From NCBI GenBank assembly GCA_030490835.1, contig CM059974.1, positions 1,619,501 through 1,683,500 on the forward strand: DNA of 64,000 nt, read 5' to 3'. Position numbers and translations under genes: made by a program. The stretch comes from Annona cherimola. Lineage: Eukaryota; Streptophyta; Magnoliopsida; Magnoliales; Annonaceae. The notes beneath the pieces are model-generated. The model did not search any database, was not told the DNA's origin, and saw only the letters and a program-made list of their open reading frames with translations. Of this stretch, positions 10,266-23,100 are shown in pieces; the first letter of the stretch is position 1; every line of letters begins with the position of its first letter.

Positions 10266-12898
10266 TGATGTGCTTTAAAAATAATTTTTAGCACATCTTC
10301 TAAATTCAAGAGGATTAACGTCTTCAGGACTAAGTCGTCTAATGAAACAAAACTTCAAAGTCTATCGACGCTTGGCGTATGCATATGTCACAGGGATCCA
10401 TTCCTAGACCTCGGATTACATTGCCCAGATACGATGCCAGCTGTGCAGCGGCTCCGTATAGTTAAATGTTTGAAAGGGTATATTTCCCAGTGATGACTTT
10501 GGGCATAATTTAATAATATTTCTGTAAAATTTTTACTGCTTGGTGATGACTAGTGAGCAGAAATTAATAATATTTCTGAACATTTTATTTGCACTCCTTT
10601 AGACTAGAAAATTAATTTGAGTTGTTTATTTATACTGAATCTCCAAAGATTGAAAATAATTTTCATAATTTTATTGTTAATGAAAATTTTTAACATGCTT
10701 TAAATTAATGATTCGTGACAACTTTTCACGAGCCTTAACGTTTTTTTTTTTTTTTTTTTAATGAAAGCTTCGACATGTTTTATTGAGTTTTCATCCATTC
10801 TGGCAAAGAAGGATTCTAGTTTTCAAAATCTTTTCCACCCTTCAAGTGCTTCTATGAAGTATGAACCATTATGAAATCGATTTATCTGGTCATATTTTTA
10901 TTAGTGAATTTGAGTCAATTTTAAAAATTGTGTATGCCCATCAACCAAGCTGGTTTGTTCGTGGGCTTTTTTACAAGTTGCAATGACCGATACAGGCCAA
11001 ATGGGCCTTCCTTAATTTTTTTTTTATATTATATTATATTTTATCCCGCTTTAAATATGAAATCTAGAATAGACGTTTGTCGTGTCTTTACAGAAACGAG
11101 AGCACGTGGCATTCAAGCCATGTCATCCCACGCATCATTGCACCAAATGAAGGCCGGGCGCTTAGAAGTTAGAAAATATCTGACAATTTCTTGCAGTGAA
11201 AAATTTTGGCTTGAGAAGGAAAGAGAGAAATTAAATAGCAAGTTATAATAAAATGCACTGACAGCGTCTAAACTTGTTATTTTCTTTGTTGGACCGTCCA
11301 ACTATATAAACTTATTATATATGTAAGGAATGTTCCACGGCATTAAATATGATCGCGTATGGAAGGAACTATGAAATTGACCCAAGTCATACATACCGTT
11401 GTCTGGAATATTACTATTCCGTATGGGCCACATATCCGTACGTTCATCTGGTGGGCCCTAAATCAAATTCTCTACCGAGCCCAAATATTAAAAATAGGCC
11501 AATTCCATTGGTTCCATGCATGTTTCTATCACGTACTGCAGGCATCATCAGGGATTAATTGACGAGAAGGTTGATTTTGATTTTGATTTTAAAAAAAAAC
11601 CATGGGTGAATTAAGCAAATAGTAACAGGCAAGAAAAGAACATGAAAATATAAGAGAGGGGGGGTGGGGGGTGTGGTCCCAGCCCCACCATTAGTAGAAA
11701 AGATGAGGTCGGCATGGCCACGAGTGATGTTGCAGGAGGATTGACTAATTAGCAAGGTGACGACTGACGAACGAGAGGACAGGCATGCATTTGTCGCCTT
11801 TCAAGATAATGATGGGGATTGTCTCGGAATATTTATATATTTTTCTTCGATTCTAGCTACTTTCGATTTCAAAAATACCAATCTTTGGGAGCCCATCACG
11901 CCAGACAATCAGGCCGCCTGTGATTGCTAGGTAGCAGCTTATGCACAAGTAGCTAATCAATCAGATCTTCTGGTATGATGTGTGCAACCATGCATGTTGG
12001 ACGGTCCACCAACACGCACATGCATCTCTCTCTCTCTCTCCCTCTCTCTCTATCTCCACAACAAAGTCGACAGTTTTGCGCAGCAATTCTCTACTGCCCT
12101 CTGTGTACAAGCGTTGTCCGCCACTGGGATGAAAATGTCCCTAATTTGTTTATTTCGAATTAGATAATTTCAAATAAAATGTGTGGAGTTGATTTCATTT
12201 TTTAGTTAATTATTGGCTGCTGTCATTCTATTCTGCATATCTTCTAGATATTATTCATCCGGTTTCAATAATTTGGAAAAAAGTTGACAAGTTATCATGG
12301 AAATTTTTTTTATAAGTGTAGGAGATCAGTGATGAGATAAGATAGCAATAATAATTAAGATCAAAGAAAAGTTGTGTGTAAGAATGTGTAAAAATAATTT
12401 AAAAGTAAGATACTTGTATGGAAAAATATGTTTAGATGATTAAAAAATATTTTAGTTGTATGAAAAAGTAACTAAAAAATTATGGAGCAAAAAATTTTTT
12501 TTTTACCAAACACACCAAGGTAACAAAGAAAGATAGAATTAGCAATAACCTCTTTATAATTTTGTAAAATATGATAATGTGAGAACGTACCTCTAACAAG
12601 TAATAACTTTATTTTTCTTATTATTAGTCACATTTTTAACATTTTTTCTAAATAGAGGTAATCGCCCAATCTATATTCAAATCCCGAACCTCGGAAATGC
12701 GTTTGCATGCTAATGTAAGCTACCTAATCGTCCGAAGTGTTAAACTAATAATTATTTTGCATTACTTCTGAACCGCCCTAATATGTCCTCCCTTGCTACA
12801 GATGCATGCATGTACGATAAAGACGAGTCAGACGCCTCTGCATCCATTTACTTCCACCTCGTCTGTACGTGTAGGTCTCCAGCTAACATCACCTTGCA
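10266..12898. other. Intergenic DNA, AT-rich, no gene seen
   Basis: A run of about 20 T lies near 10740-10760. A TC-rich microsatellite (CTCTCTCTCTCTC) lies at 12027-12056. Bases 12255-12527 end in ACCAAACACACC and look like a diverged copy of the GGGTGTGTTTGG MITE family. The short frames here show no protein-family features. Confidence 0.5.
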
Positions 12899-12907
12899 TT
12901 CTTCTTC
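12899..12907. repeat. Target-site duplication, left (TTCTTCTTC)
   Basis: The nine bases TTCTTCTTC flank the Mutator-like element at both ends, here and at 14767-14775. The length is typical for Mutator insertions. The motif is simple, so some chance match is possible. Confidence 0.75.
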
Positions 12908-14766
12908 GAATTCTGATCTTTTTCATTCCGGACGTAAACAAGGGGCGTTTGAAATCACCTTTGCAGAGCGTTAGATGGAGCGCAGGGAATTAAGAAGGTT
13001 GAGATAAAAGTTCAAAAGAGCATCTGACAACGACATTTTGCTGACAGGCCCCTCTACTAGTAAAAGGGAAAAATTGCAGTTAGGTCCCATAATCCAGCTT
13101 TATCTCCCCTATCTCTCTCTCATTGTCCCTCCCCTGTCACTCTCTCATGGCAAACACCTCCTCGCACCCTCCTCCCCACAGCCCAAATGTTGTCCAACTT
13201 CTGATCAAAATGATTTTCATTGAACGTTAATGCAAACTAAAAGTTCTTTAAACAGAACTTCGATGTGCGATGAATTGTTGGACTGGAGCCTTCATTTAGA
13301 TCATTTGGACAAAAACCTAAATTATGAAAGCATAGAAGACTACTTTTTTATCTTTTTTTATTAAGATCGGTTTGATTTTCATGGCAATTAAAGGCTTTTG
13401 GATGAATGATCTAGGTGATGGATCTGTAAGTTGCATGGTCTAGCTGCCATTTTGTATTGCTTTGGTTCATGTTTTCAGCTGTATGATGCTTCAAATGATT
13501 TTTCCCCTAAAATTTATAAAAACTTGTTGAAGTATGTTGCTCCGTGATGACCATGTTTATTTTGTTGTTCAATTGCATTCAGGGGCATTTATGTGGAAGG
13601 CGAAGAATTGTTCTTCTAGAGGCACATCAAGTGAGAATATTTCAACTTGGCTCGGGTTGGAAGTCCATTTGATCGATGCAGGAGCGCCAGGAAAACAATA
13701 CTCAGATTAGGATCGTAGAGGTTTGAGAATAGGGCGCAGACAACATTTAGAAACAAAGCTTGTTGAACGGCGCAAATTACTCATTTTCAATCTATCAGTT
13801 TCCATAAATTGACCCTTCTTACAACCAAACACTATACACTCGAGCAATGAATTTTGCCTCATAAAGCTGCAACAATCCCACCTAATTTTTTGAGAATTCC
13901 TTTAAGATTGACATTGCTGCTCAACAAAACCCCTTAGAAAATGCGCAATTCCCTAGAGAGCAAGGAAAAGGTGCAAGACAAACACATTGACATATTCATA
14001 TAAAACAATAAAAGGGAGGAAACAAGAAAGAAAAATATGAGTTCACCGAGGATTCAAATCCTCCAAAAGTTAGATTTCGAGTTGCTTTAAGCTCTCTATG
14101 GCTGTGAATTCCTGCACATCATTTGTTGTTGTTGTTGCCAGTGCTTCTGATGCATCAACCAATGGTCTGTCTAGAGCAGGTGGGGCAGCTACAACATTCA
14201 CAACTTCAGCCTCAACCGTTTGTTTGATCTGTGGAGGGGACAACATTGAACCAAATAACTCTTCAATCTCACACTGCTACGACATTCACATCGAGAAGGA
14301 AGAAGATCATGGCAGCTTTGAAGTGACGCTCGGAGTGCTTTAGTGTAATACAATCAAAGCAGAGTAAAGAGAGGCAAATCTCAAGTAGCGGTTAGGAGAG
14401 AAGTTATCAAATGCAGGGATGTGTCACCCGACACCGAAGATGATGAGATTGCTAGCAAGGACGCTGTGGGGAGGAGGGCACGAGGAGGGAGAAGAAGAGA
14501 GGTGTTTATAATGAGAGACTGAGAGAAGAGGAACAATGAGAGAGACTGAGGAAAAGTAGGATTACGGGACCTAACTGTAATTTTTCCTTTTGCTGGCAGA
14601 GGGGCCTACTAGCAAAATGTTGTTGTCAAACGCCCCTCTGACAGACACGGGACACGGGTTCGAACTTTTATCTCGACCGTTGCGATTCCCTGCGCTCCAT
14701 CCAATGGCCCATGACAGTGGTTTCAAACACCCCATATTTACGTCTGGACTGAAAAGATCAGAATTC
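12908..14766. mobile_element. Mutator-like element with long terminal inverted repeats
   Basis: The ends are GAATTCTGATC and GATCAGAATTC. Near-complementary arms of about 285-300 bp run from 12908 to about 13192 and from about 14463 to 14766. Matching blocks include GACGTAAA with GGGGCGTTTGAAA, GGAGCGCAGGGAAT, GAGATAAAAGTTC, ACATTTTGCT, GGCCCCTCT, TTAGGTCCC, CTCTCTCATTGT and CTCCTCCCCACAGC. A 9-bp duplication TTCTTCTTC flanks it. Length is 1859 bp and no transposase is seen, so it is non-autonomous. The interior of about 1.27 kb has one modest open frame, 14098-14343, that reads like low-complexity Ser/Thr/Ala sequence and is not recognised. It could be a captured fragment or chance. Confidence 0.85.
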
Positions 14767-14775
14767 TTCTTCTTC
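14767..14775. repeat. Target-site duplication, right (TTCTTCTTC)
   Basis: This is the right-hand partner of the direct repeat at 12899-12907. Confidence 0.75.
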
Positions 14776-14789
14776 CTAAATGATTCAAG

Positions 14790-16917
14790 GAAATAGCATT
14801 TTAGACCCCCCGACGTTTGCGTATTAGCATTTTAAACCCTGATAAATTTTGTCTTTTTCATTTTAAACCCTCTGCCCTAACGCCGTCTGCTGCGCACCGT
14901 CTGGTCATCCCATTGCGCGTGTGGTTTTTTTAAAATGACGTAAATGACACTGGTTGAGACACTTTTAAGATGAAAAGGGGAAAGATTAGACTTTTGGAAG
15001 AGGCACAGCGTTGTAAAGTGAAGGGGCTTTGGGTAATGGCTGAAAAAAGGTACGGTTTCTTAATTACTCGTTCACATAATTTTTTATATCTGCGAGTGAG
15101 AAATCTTTGAATTTTTCCATTCTTGTGCAATGCCGGTAAGAGCTAAGGCGTGAATGGGAAATATGTTCATGAAAACAGGGCTGAACTATGCGTAAATTTT
15201 AAAAACAGCGAAACAGCCTGTTAACCTTGAATTTTTTCAGGTTTTGATTAAGATCAGCGTACTAAGGTTTTTTTTTTGGGTTTTGATTAAATCATAAGCT
15301 TCGTGTTAAATTTTAAAATGCGTCATTAATCTTGAATAATTTTTATCATGTTTTGCTAAAACCGTTGATTAGTTGTTAGCCGCAGGTAATAAATGTTCAT
15401 TTTGTGTTATAAAACTGGATGCACTTTTTTCCCTCAATATAGAAAGCCATATATAAATGAGACTGCCAAAGGTTTTTTTTCTTATATTTTTTTATCTCGC
15501 TATGTTGCATTTTTTGTGATAGCAGAAATATCCCTTGCTGGATAAAGGAGATTCAATGTTCGTGTAGAATGGGAATTTGTAAAGTTTTTATGTCAGGAAC
15601 GTCTAAGAATCCAAATAGGTGGTTCTACTGAAATGGCATCCAAACTTGCAGTTAACACTTGCATCTATTCTTCCATAATTTCACAACAACCTTGTTAATT
15701 ATAATAGTATTTTGACCATGAATAAATTTGGAGGAAGATCTTGTGTATTAGGAAGAGATACACAAAAGGAAACTGGTCTTGCCAACTGAAATTTCCTGCC
15801 AGGCTTATTTGATTTGTAAATTTGGTCTTCCTACCTTTGATAATAATCAACAACAAAAACCAAAAAAAGGAAGAAACTAGAAATATCATCATGTTTTATG
15901 TCAGATCTTTTTTGACGTAAGCTTGCTTGTCTTGGAACTTATTAGCCATATCATTTTGTGCTGTTAAGATTCCTAATGAAGGATTATGCTACGTCAGATT
16001 CTAAATGCAAGCCTGACAACCTGGGCCTTCCTCCTCCACCTCCTAGCTTACTGATGCACAGTTCACAAGTAAGAGCTGGAATCTATAGAATTATTTTTCA
16101 TTATATACAGTATATGATCCTGATGTATTGGGATAATGCATCACATGTCAGTTCATTTCTGTTTAGGCCCCACAGATCCAACTTCCATGGTTATAAAACT
16201 ACTGTTTTTGTTGTCCTTTTGTTCATGATGTATATCCTTTAAAGGCAGACAATTTTAATCGCGACATGGGACCACCGACCCCACAGGGGCAGCCAAGCAA
16301 CGACATCCTAAAAGAAAATGCATCTTTCAATATATGGGACCACCTCCTTTGCATCTTCCGCCACACGACAAACAAGCATACCCCACAGACAGCTTACCGT
16401 CCAAGCAAACGTGCATAAAATAATCACACTTTGGCATATGAATATTATTTATTACCAAATTATCTCTCTTCTATCCCCATCCCTCTCAGCCCCTATCGCA
16501 CGACAACCGTAGAAGACGATGCTCAAGGCTGCACATGGCGAACACATGTAGGATTTCGGATGAAGTTTGGGCTCTAATGGAAGACATATCCGTTGAACAC
16601 ATGCAGGATTTCGGCTTTTGTCTCTAATTTGAAAATGTCGGATGTTGCTGAAGCTGTCAAAATCATGAACTTACGGCCTGTGAAAGCAATAGGGTTTCGA
16701 TTTGGGGGTTTGGTCTTCCGGCAGGGCATTTGATTTGGGAAAGGTTTTCTCGCTAGGGCTACGATTTTGTTTCTATTGAGGGGTATTTCTATCATTGCAT
16801 ACGCCCAGACGGTGCGCAGCAGACGGCGTTAGGGCGGAGGGTTTAAAATACAAAAGACAAAACTTATAAGGGTCTAAAATGCTAATACGTAAACATCGGG
16901 GTCTAAAATGCTATTTC
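14790..16917. mobile_element. Second long-TIR element, Mutator-like, possibly with captured exons
   Basis: The left end GAAATAGCATTTTAGACCCC and the right end (its reverse complement, reading to GCTATTTC at 16917) form inverted arms of about 120 bp. Shared blocks are CGTATTAGCATTTTA, TTTTGTCTTTT, TTTTAAACCCTC, and CGCCCTAACGCCGTCTGCTG or CCCTAACGCCGTCTGCTG, then CGCACCGTCTGG. The left end starts 23 bp after the previous element. No matching target duplication was found, so the superfamily call rests on the long TIRs. The interior has two stretches that read like gene exons: 15967-16070, ending before a GTAAGAG donor and encoding LGLPPPPPSLLMHSSQ, and 16270-16420, with YMGPPPLHLPPHDKQAYP. Neither is recognised. 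Confidence 0.72.
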
Positions 16918-18430
16918 GCTATGACGCAAATTCCCCCCAAGTTACTAGCTAGTTAGTGCCTGCATGCAATGCATCCTCCCCTGCTTTTACCAAGCTATAA
17001 ATGACAACTGAACTGTGGAGATTCACGTACGTTTTTTCCTACCTCGGGCAGCGTTTTACGAAAACAACTTCAGTGGTAACTATTCCTGAATTCCTTAAAA
17101 ACCATTACGAACATAACGTTTTTATTTTTTTCTAAAAAAATTACCCTATGTATCATTTAAAATATAATTTTTACAGTTCATAATAAAAATTAAAAAGCCA
17201 AATATTAGTAACCTTAAATAAGTACAAATCATAAAATTTAAATGTTTAGCATATAAAAAATATAAAATATTTTATCAATCTAAAAAAGAGTTTTTTCATC
17301 TAGATAAAATATATGTATATAATATTTCATATTATACGAATTTTTTTGGATGTTACTTATAGTTTAAAAATATATTATTAATTTATTATCATAATTTTTA
17401 ATTATCATGGTTCAATTTGTATTATTTTCATATGAAATTTAAAAATAATTTATGGTTGGATTTTTAAAATAAAATTAATATTTAATTTTTTCGAAGGATT
17501 TCCATGGCGGGAGTCGTTCTTGCGTTTTACCGTACTATGCGTGTGCACGTATGGCTTTGACGATCTTTTCATTTTTTTACCACGCATGTTAAAGATGTGT
17601 GCTGGGGTTGAGTAAAAATATATTAGAAAATTAAGGGTGTGGCACGACTAAAAGAAGATATTAATTTTAAAATTTTTACTTTCCATAATTATCCTATTTT
17701 AAAATTATTTTTTCATATTTTCCTCTACAACTATGGTATTTTCTAATCATTTTTACACAATAATTTATACAACTAAACTATTTATTTAACAACTTTTACA
17801 CAAACAATTTTTTATATCAAAATTTTATCACTTTTTAAACACATCCTAAAAATTTTATTCCAAGATCTATTCTATCCTGGCTGTCAACATGACGTAAAGA
17901 GTCTTGTTGGAGGCATTCAGTATGCTTGAATGCTATTGATAAATGAGATGATATGTATTAAGAATAAGGAAGTATTTAATGGAAATTTTTTAAAAAATTA
18001 GGGCACATTTGACAATTTGTATTCATATTTTCCATAATTTTCTCTCTCATACAGTTCTCTACTAAATAATTTAATTATCTAATAACTCTATTTTTCCCAA
18101 CTTTAACTAGATGCTTTAATCATTTTTCTTACAACTACCATATTTATTTTAGGTTCTTTTTTTTTATAGTAAAACTTTTTAACGAAAATTTTTCAATTTA
18201 AAAATTTTCACTTTCCACGTTTATCATATTTTTTAATTACTTCTTCACATTTTTTATAAAAACTATCCTACTTTTCAATAATTTATACACAACTCCTCAT
18301 ATAATTAACTTATATATTTTAAATTTATCATCTTTGTCACTCATCATTACCCCTATTATATCATATCATTTTCTTTTATTTTAAAAAGTTTTATACTCAA
18401 GAAGGGAATGACAATGAAACAGATATGAAA
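16918..18430. other. AT-rich intergenic DNA with decayed MITE copies
   Basis: Bases 17636-17845 (starting GGGTGTGGCACG, ending AAACACATCC) and about 17999-18390 look like diverged relatives of the GGGTGTGTTTGG MITE family, with shared blocks such as TTTACTTTCCATAATTAT and TTTATACAACTAA. No coding region was seen. Confidence 0.45.
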
Positions 18431-18433
18431 GGC

Positions 18434-18826
18434 CAATCTATCCAATAGAGTTAAAATTTTTAGTTGGAGACTAGTAATGCACTGCCAATAAAAGACAACT
18501 TAATCAAGAGAAGTATGACCGTGAACCTGATGTGTGTCCTGTGTACAAACTATTGTGAAGATATAAATCACCTCTTTGTTAAATGTAAGAAAATAAGGCA
18601 GGCAAGAGGTATTCTAGTGGTTGATCGCAATATATAGACACCTATAATAGCAGTACAATGCATTTTGCATCAATCGTCCTTGTTGAAAGGGGAAGCAAAA
18701 CTTGCAAAGTTGCTTATCCTGTGCTGGCATATCTGGTACCAAAGAAACAAGACCAGACGCTTGGCCTCTCCACCTAACTTTAGTGGGTTATTGGACGAGT
18801 GTATGGAGTATTAGAAGAGAAGTGGA
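18434..18826 (+). pseudogene. LINE-type reverse-transcriptase zinc-binding domain remnant
   Basis: One frame encodes NRVKIFSWRLV. After a frameshift a second frame encodes SNALPIKDNLIKRSMTVN, then CVLCTNYCEDINHLFVKC. This is the zf-RVT arrangement (FsWrl..aLPtkdnL..R, CxxC, HLFxxC) found C-terminal to the reverse transcriptase of plant LINEs and their domesticated fragments. After a stop, further sequence encodes LLILCWHIWYQRNKTRR, which matches the W.iW..RN linker before the RNase H domain. The frameshift and stops make it non-functional. The reverse transcriptase core itself is absent from the window. Confidence 0.75.
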
Positions 18827-18862
18827 ATACAATCATAGGTTTCAAAAAAAAAGAAACTTTTA

Positions 18863-19142
18863 GGGTGTGTTTGGTAATATGCAGAAAATGTCAAGTTAAA
18901 ACTTTTCAATCTAAAACTTTTCACTCTCAACAACTATTATACTTTTTAATTATTTTTTCATATTTTCTTATACAATTACGCTACTTTTTAATCATTTCTA
19001 CACAACTACCCACACAACTAACCTATCTATTTTAACTTTATCTTCTTTACTCTTCATCATTACCCCTGTCATATCACATCATTTGACAACTTTTACTCTC
19101 CAAAACTATTCATCAAAAGTTTTATTCATTCCCAAACAACCC
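18863..19142 (+). mobile_element. GGGTGTGTTTGG MITE, copy A (Tourist/Harbinger-like)
   Basis: Ends are GGGTGTGTTTGGTAAT and CCCAAACAACCC, flanked by TTA at 18860-18862 and 19143-19145. Internal blocks shared with the copy at 43118 are AAAACTTTTCAATCTAAAAC, TTTCTACACAACTACCCA, ACTAACCTATCTATTTTAAC and CATCATTACCCCT. The 3-bp target site and G-rich TIR ending in TTTGG fit PIF/Harbinger (Tourist-like) MITEs. It has no coding capacity. A further partial copy seems to continue to about 19290. Confidence 0.85.
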
Positions 19143-19909
19143 TTACCCTCAAAATCTTTGTTCAAAAGTTTTATCACTTCCCAAATATATTTTTCAACTT
19201 TACTTTTATCATTTCATATAACTAACGCAATTTTTCAAATTATTTATTTTTCTATTTTGTACATTATCCTAAAATTCCATCAAAATTCATGATGCTGCCT
19301 TATATTTGAATTTTAAAAAGTTGTTTCAGTAACGGGTCCCATTTTGCCCGGCTTAGCCTACGCTGATTGTTAACCCATATCAATCTAAATAATATAGATG
19401 AGTTTAGATTAGAATTGAGATTTTTTAAAAAAAAAATAGCTTAAAGTCAAAAATGTATTAAATAGTTTAAGGTTGGGATTAACTTCAGCCAAAGGTAACC
19501 CTGGATCATACACGTAGATGTAATATTAATTTAACCATTTTTTTTACCATGGCTATTTGTGCGATGGATTTTTTTAGGGGATTTGGATCTAGATCTCTTA
19601 ATTTTATGAAATGTACACTTTTAACCTTTTTTGATAGCATACTTTTAACCTTTAAGTTTTACATTTACAGCACATATGGCTTGAAGTTTTGAATATATAA
19701 ATTTAGTTCCTCCACTTATACGAAATCCAAACGCAGTTAATTTTTATTTAAAAGGACAAAGTTTTCTTTATTTAATTTTATCAAAATCTTAAATGAATTA
19801 CTCTGTTGGGTTGAAATTTTAAAGCTTATTTTAAGTTTTAAATTAAATGCTAAAGTTTTACATTAGTGGAGTAACCAAGAATATATATTTTTGTTTACTT
19901 CAATGGTAC

Positions 19910-20125
19910 CAGCCTTCTCGCACTTCGTTGGTAACACTAGTTCAAGTCTCCACAATAGCAATTTTCAAATGGTAGTTGGTAGCAGATTTTCTTCCCATAA
20001 ATGTCTGCGGGAGCTTCCAGTAATTGAGTTTTTAAGAAAATTATAAGGACAAATTAGAATATTGGTAAAATATTGTAGAATAATGTTAGGATATTCTAAG
20101 AATATATTTTCAAAACTTCAAGTTA
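19910..20125 (+). mobile_element. SINE-like repeat, copy 3 (diverged)
   Basis: A B-box-like CTAGTTCAAGTCTCC near 19938-19952 is followed by TTAGAATATTGGTAAAATAT, then TGTAGAATAATGTTAGG and AAGAATATATTTTCAAAACTT. These resemble the tail of copies 1 and 2. The match is looser than between those two. Confidence 0.35.
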
Positions 20126-23100
20126 TCTTTTTCCGATGTACAATTTAAGGATCAAAAGTGCAAATTTTTAAAAACTAGAGGAGATCTATATGCAAGTTCG
20201 TTTTTTTGCTTGAGCTTTAAAATTGAACAAGTTGTCTTTTTGAGAAAGTAATCAGGAAATCGTTAAGAGAAAAACGAAATTTTGAAAAAGAAACACCTGA
20301 AAAATTATTTGATGGGATAAATAATCAGAAGAGAAACTAAGTATAGGATTAAAGACTAATTAAATGGATACATTTTTTGAATTATAAAACACGATAGAAA
20401 AAAACAAGAATTTCTTGAATGACGTAAAATAACTCAATGAAAAAATAGCGTTCTTAATGCTGGATCACTGTAACGAATTAGGATAAAAGTTAGAAAAGGG
20501 ATGTTTAATCATTAATTAGAAATTTTAATCACGATGAAAAGTATGATTATAATTAATATCTTCTGAGTTATTGAAAATGCGCGCATATGTTCATTTTTTT
20601 ATTGATTTTTATACCGTGTGACAACCTAATATTATAATTTCGCACATTCACAAGTCTCACACTATGGATGAAATTTTTCTGTAAATACTTTCATACCAAG
20701 AAAAAATTCTGTTAAAATACACTCCATGAGGAAAAATAATTAAAACCCTACTTTTAGAAACATAATTATAAAACCTCTCCAAGAAAGAAAGAGTTAAACC
20801 TGAATTCGTTGATTACCATTCTTCTTAGGTTACCACCAAGGCAATCGCCTAGTGGCACACATGTGCATTCTTTTTCGTGGGTTTTTCTTGCTTTTTAAAA
20901 AACCATTAATATGAATTCAAGCTGCAAAAAAGACGAGCATTTTATAAACTCCAGAAGCTTCCGTGGAATTATCTAGCTAGGAATTTTTCAGGTTCGTGAG
21001 AAATCTCCGGATGCAACGCACCATCTCTATCCGTCGCTGCTTTACCAGAAATAAATTCATCAAGCCACACTGACGCCAACACGTCGCCATTTCATCGCAC
21101 GGGCGTCCTGTCTTTTAACTTGTACGGCTGACCTAATATAAATTCATTTATTAATAGTAAATAAAATAAAACTATAGGTACTTTCTTTCCCGCATCTTTT
21201 CAACCGTGCATTTAAAGAAAATGAGAAAAACGTTGCTTCCGTTCTAATACTAAGTCTAATCAGTTTCTGAATTCTCTTGAGTACTTTGGATCAATCAAAT
21301 TCCAATTCCATATTTTTATGATTCTACTGCACAAGCCAAGGACATATATATATCTGACGGTCCTGATTTATATTTTTCTGGAGCGGTGTTCAAAGGAGGA
21401 AAAGCGAGTATAGAAGAAGAAAATGGGCCAGCGTGCACGATTCTAATCTTGCGGTATACGTGAAAGCGGCCTCTTGCTCCCGAAAACCTGATTCATGTGC
21501 TCTCAAGTCTTCCCTCCACGCAACACAACGATAGGATCACATCACATGGCTTCATTTTCAGCCTTTTTATTTTTTCAATTGTATCTGTATTCTTTCTTCT
21601 TTTTTATTTTTTTTCCCCAAGTGTCCGCGGTAGCAGAAGTGATTTACAGGGTTTCTGCATGCAAATTTGACCTATTGTAAAATTCTTCATACATAACTTT
21701 GCATTTTAAGCCTCAACATTGGCCCTTATGAATTATATGTTCTTTCAGTTAATAAGGTTTGTTTTCTGAAACTTAAGGGTTATTCGGCAAATGACAAAAA
21801 TAAGCGTATTGTTTCACAAGCGACATTAGAGTTTATATGATTTAGACCTTTTGCGAAATTTCACTCTTCATCTCTAAAATTGATACGGGGCAACCGTAAA
21901 TCAATGTTTTCCAGGCACATTCAACACTTTAGTTCTCATAGATATGCTTCACAAATATTAAGGGTGTATGTTTGTTTAGAGAAGAGTATAAAATGGATAA
22001 TGAGATTGATATGGATGTGATAGTGATAAAGTGAAAATAAAGAAAAAAAAATAGACATAATAGTTTTATGAAGGATATAATAAAATTATTAGAATATAGG
22101 GATAAAAATAAAAAATATAGGATAATTATGTGTTAATTTTTGTGTTCCCGATACCATTTTTTATTCTTCTCCAAAACAAACATACCTTTTTGCTACATTT
22201 TACAACCAATAAGGCTTATTTTGTAAATACTCAAGTCATAAGGGCTAATTTCTAATTAAGAAAAACGAGAACGTCTATTCTAAAAACAAAATATTAATAT
22301 TAATAATAACAATAATAAAAATTTTATAACGACATACTTCAAATCAACACTTCAAATAAATATTCGAAAATATACAGTAGGAGGATCAACAAAACACCAC
22401 CAATTCCCATGTCGAAAGTCCAATCACGCTGCAAAGATGTGCATTCAAGGCTTTTATTAATGTACATAAGATTTGCTTTTGTGGTTTTCTTTTCTTTAAA
22501 ATATATTTTCTAACAAATAATTTAATAACTTAACTATCTAATAATTTTATTTTTCCAATTTTACTTTTATATTTTAATTATTTTTTTCTTTTAACTATTC
22601 TATTTATTTCAACTTTACTTTATCATATCATATCATTCACCTATTTTTTAAAAATATTTTCCTTCGAACTTTCGAAGCCTAGAAATAGAGTAAACGCGTG
22701 GCGGCTAGCTGTTGTCCATTGCTATCCGGAAGCCACGGTCCAATTCCAAGTTGGCTAGGATTCGAGAAAAAAAACTGACCAGCCAACCCATTTTTTTGAA
22801 GGCAAGTATACAATTAATAGTTTTGGCCATGTGAACATTGTGAGTTGGATTATCATATGCTGGCTATTGTTTATTTAATGCATGCTTTCGTGTGAAATGC
22901 ACAACACCCACTTGAAATCTCGAGGCTGCTCATGAGGTGCGAAACAGTCCTCATCAGACATTCCAAAAGTAAGCCAAAAGACAAATAAGTTTCCTTTTCC
23001 CTCCTCTTGTTCAATTGTATTTCAGTCAAGATTAATGTGCATGATTTAAAAAAAAATTAGTAAAAATTAATAGCACTTTTTGCAAACTTATATCGACCAA

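Noticed and set aside
12655..12760. Possible minus-strand SINE (GGTTCGGGATTTGAA)
   Set aside because: A box and B box are imperfect and no related copy with the same body was seen in the window.
14041..14070. Possible tRNA T arm (GAGGATTCAAATCCTC)
   Set aside because: A short palindrome only; no acceptor, D or anticodon arm could be built around it.
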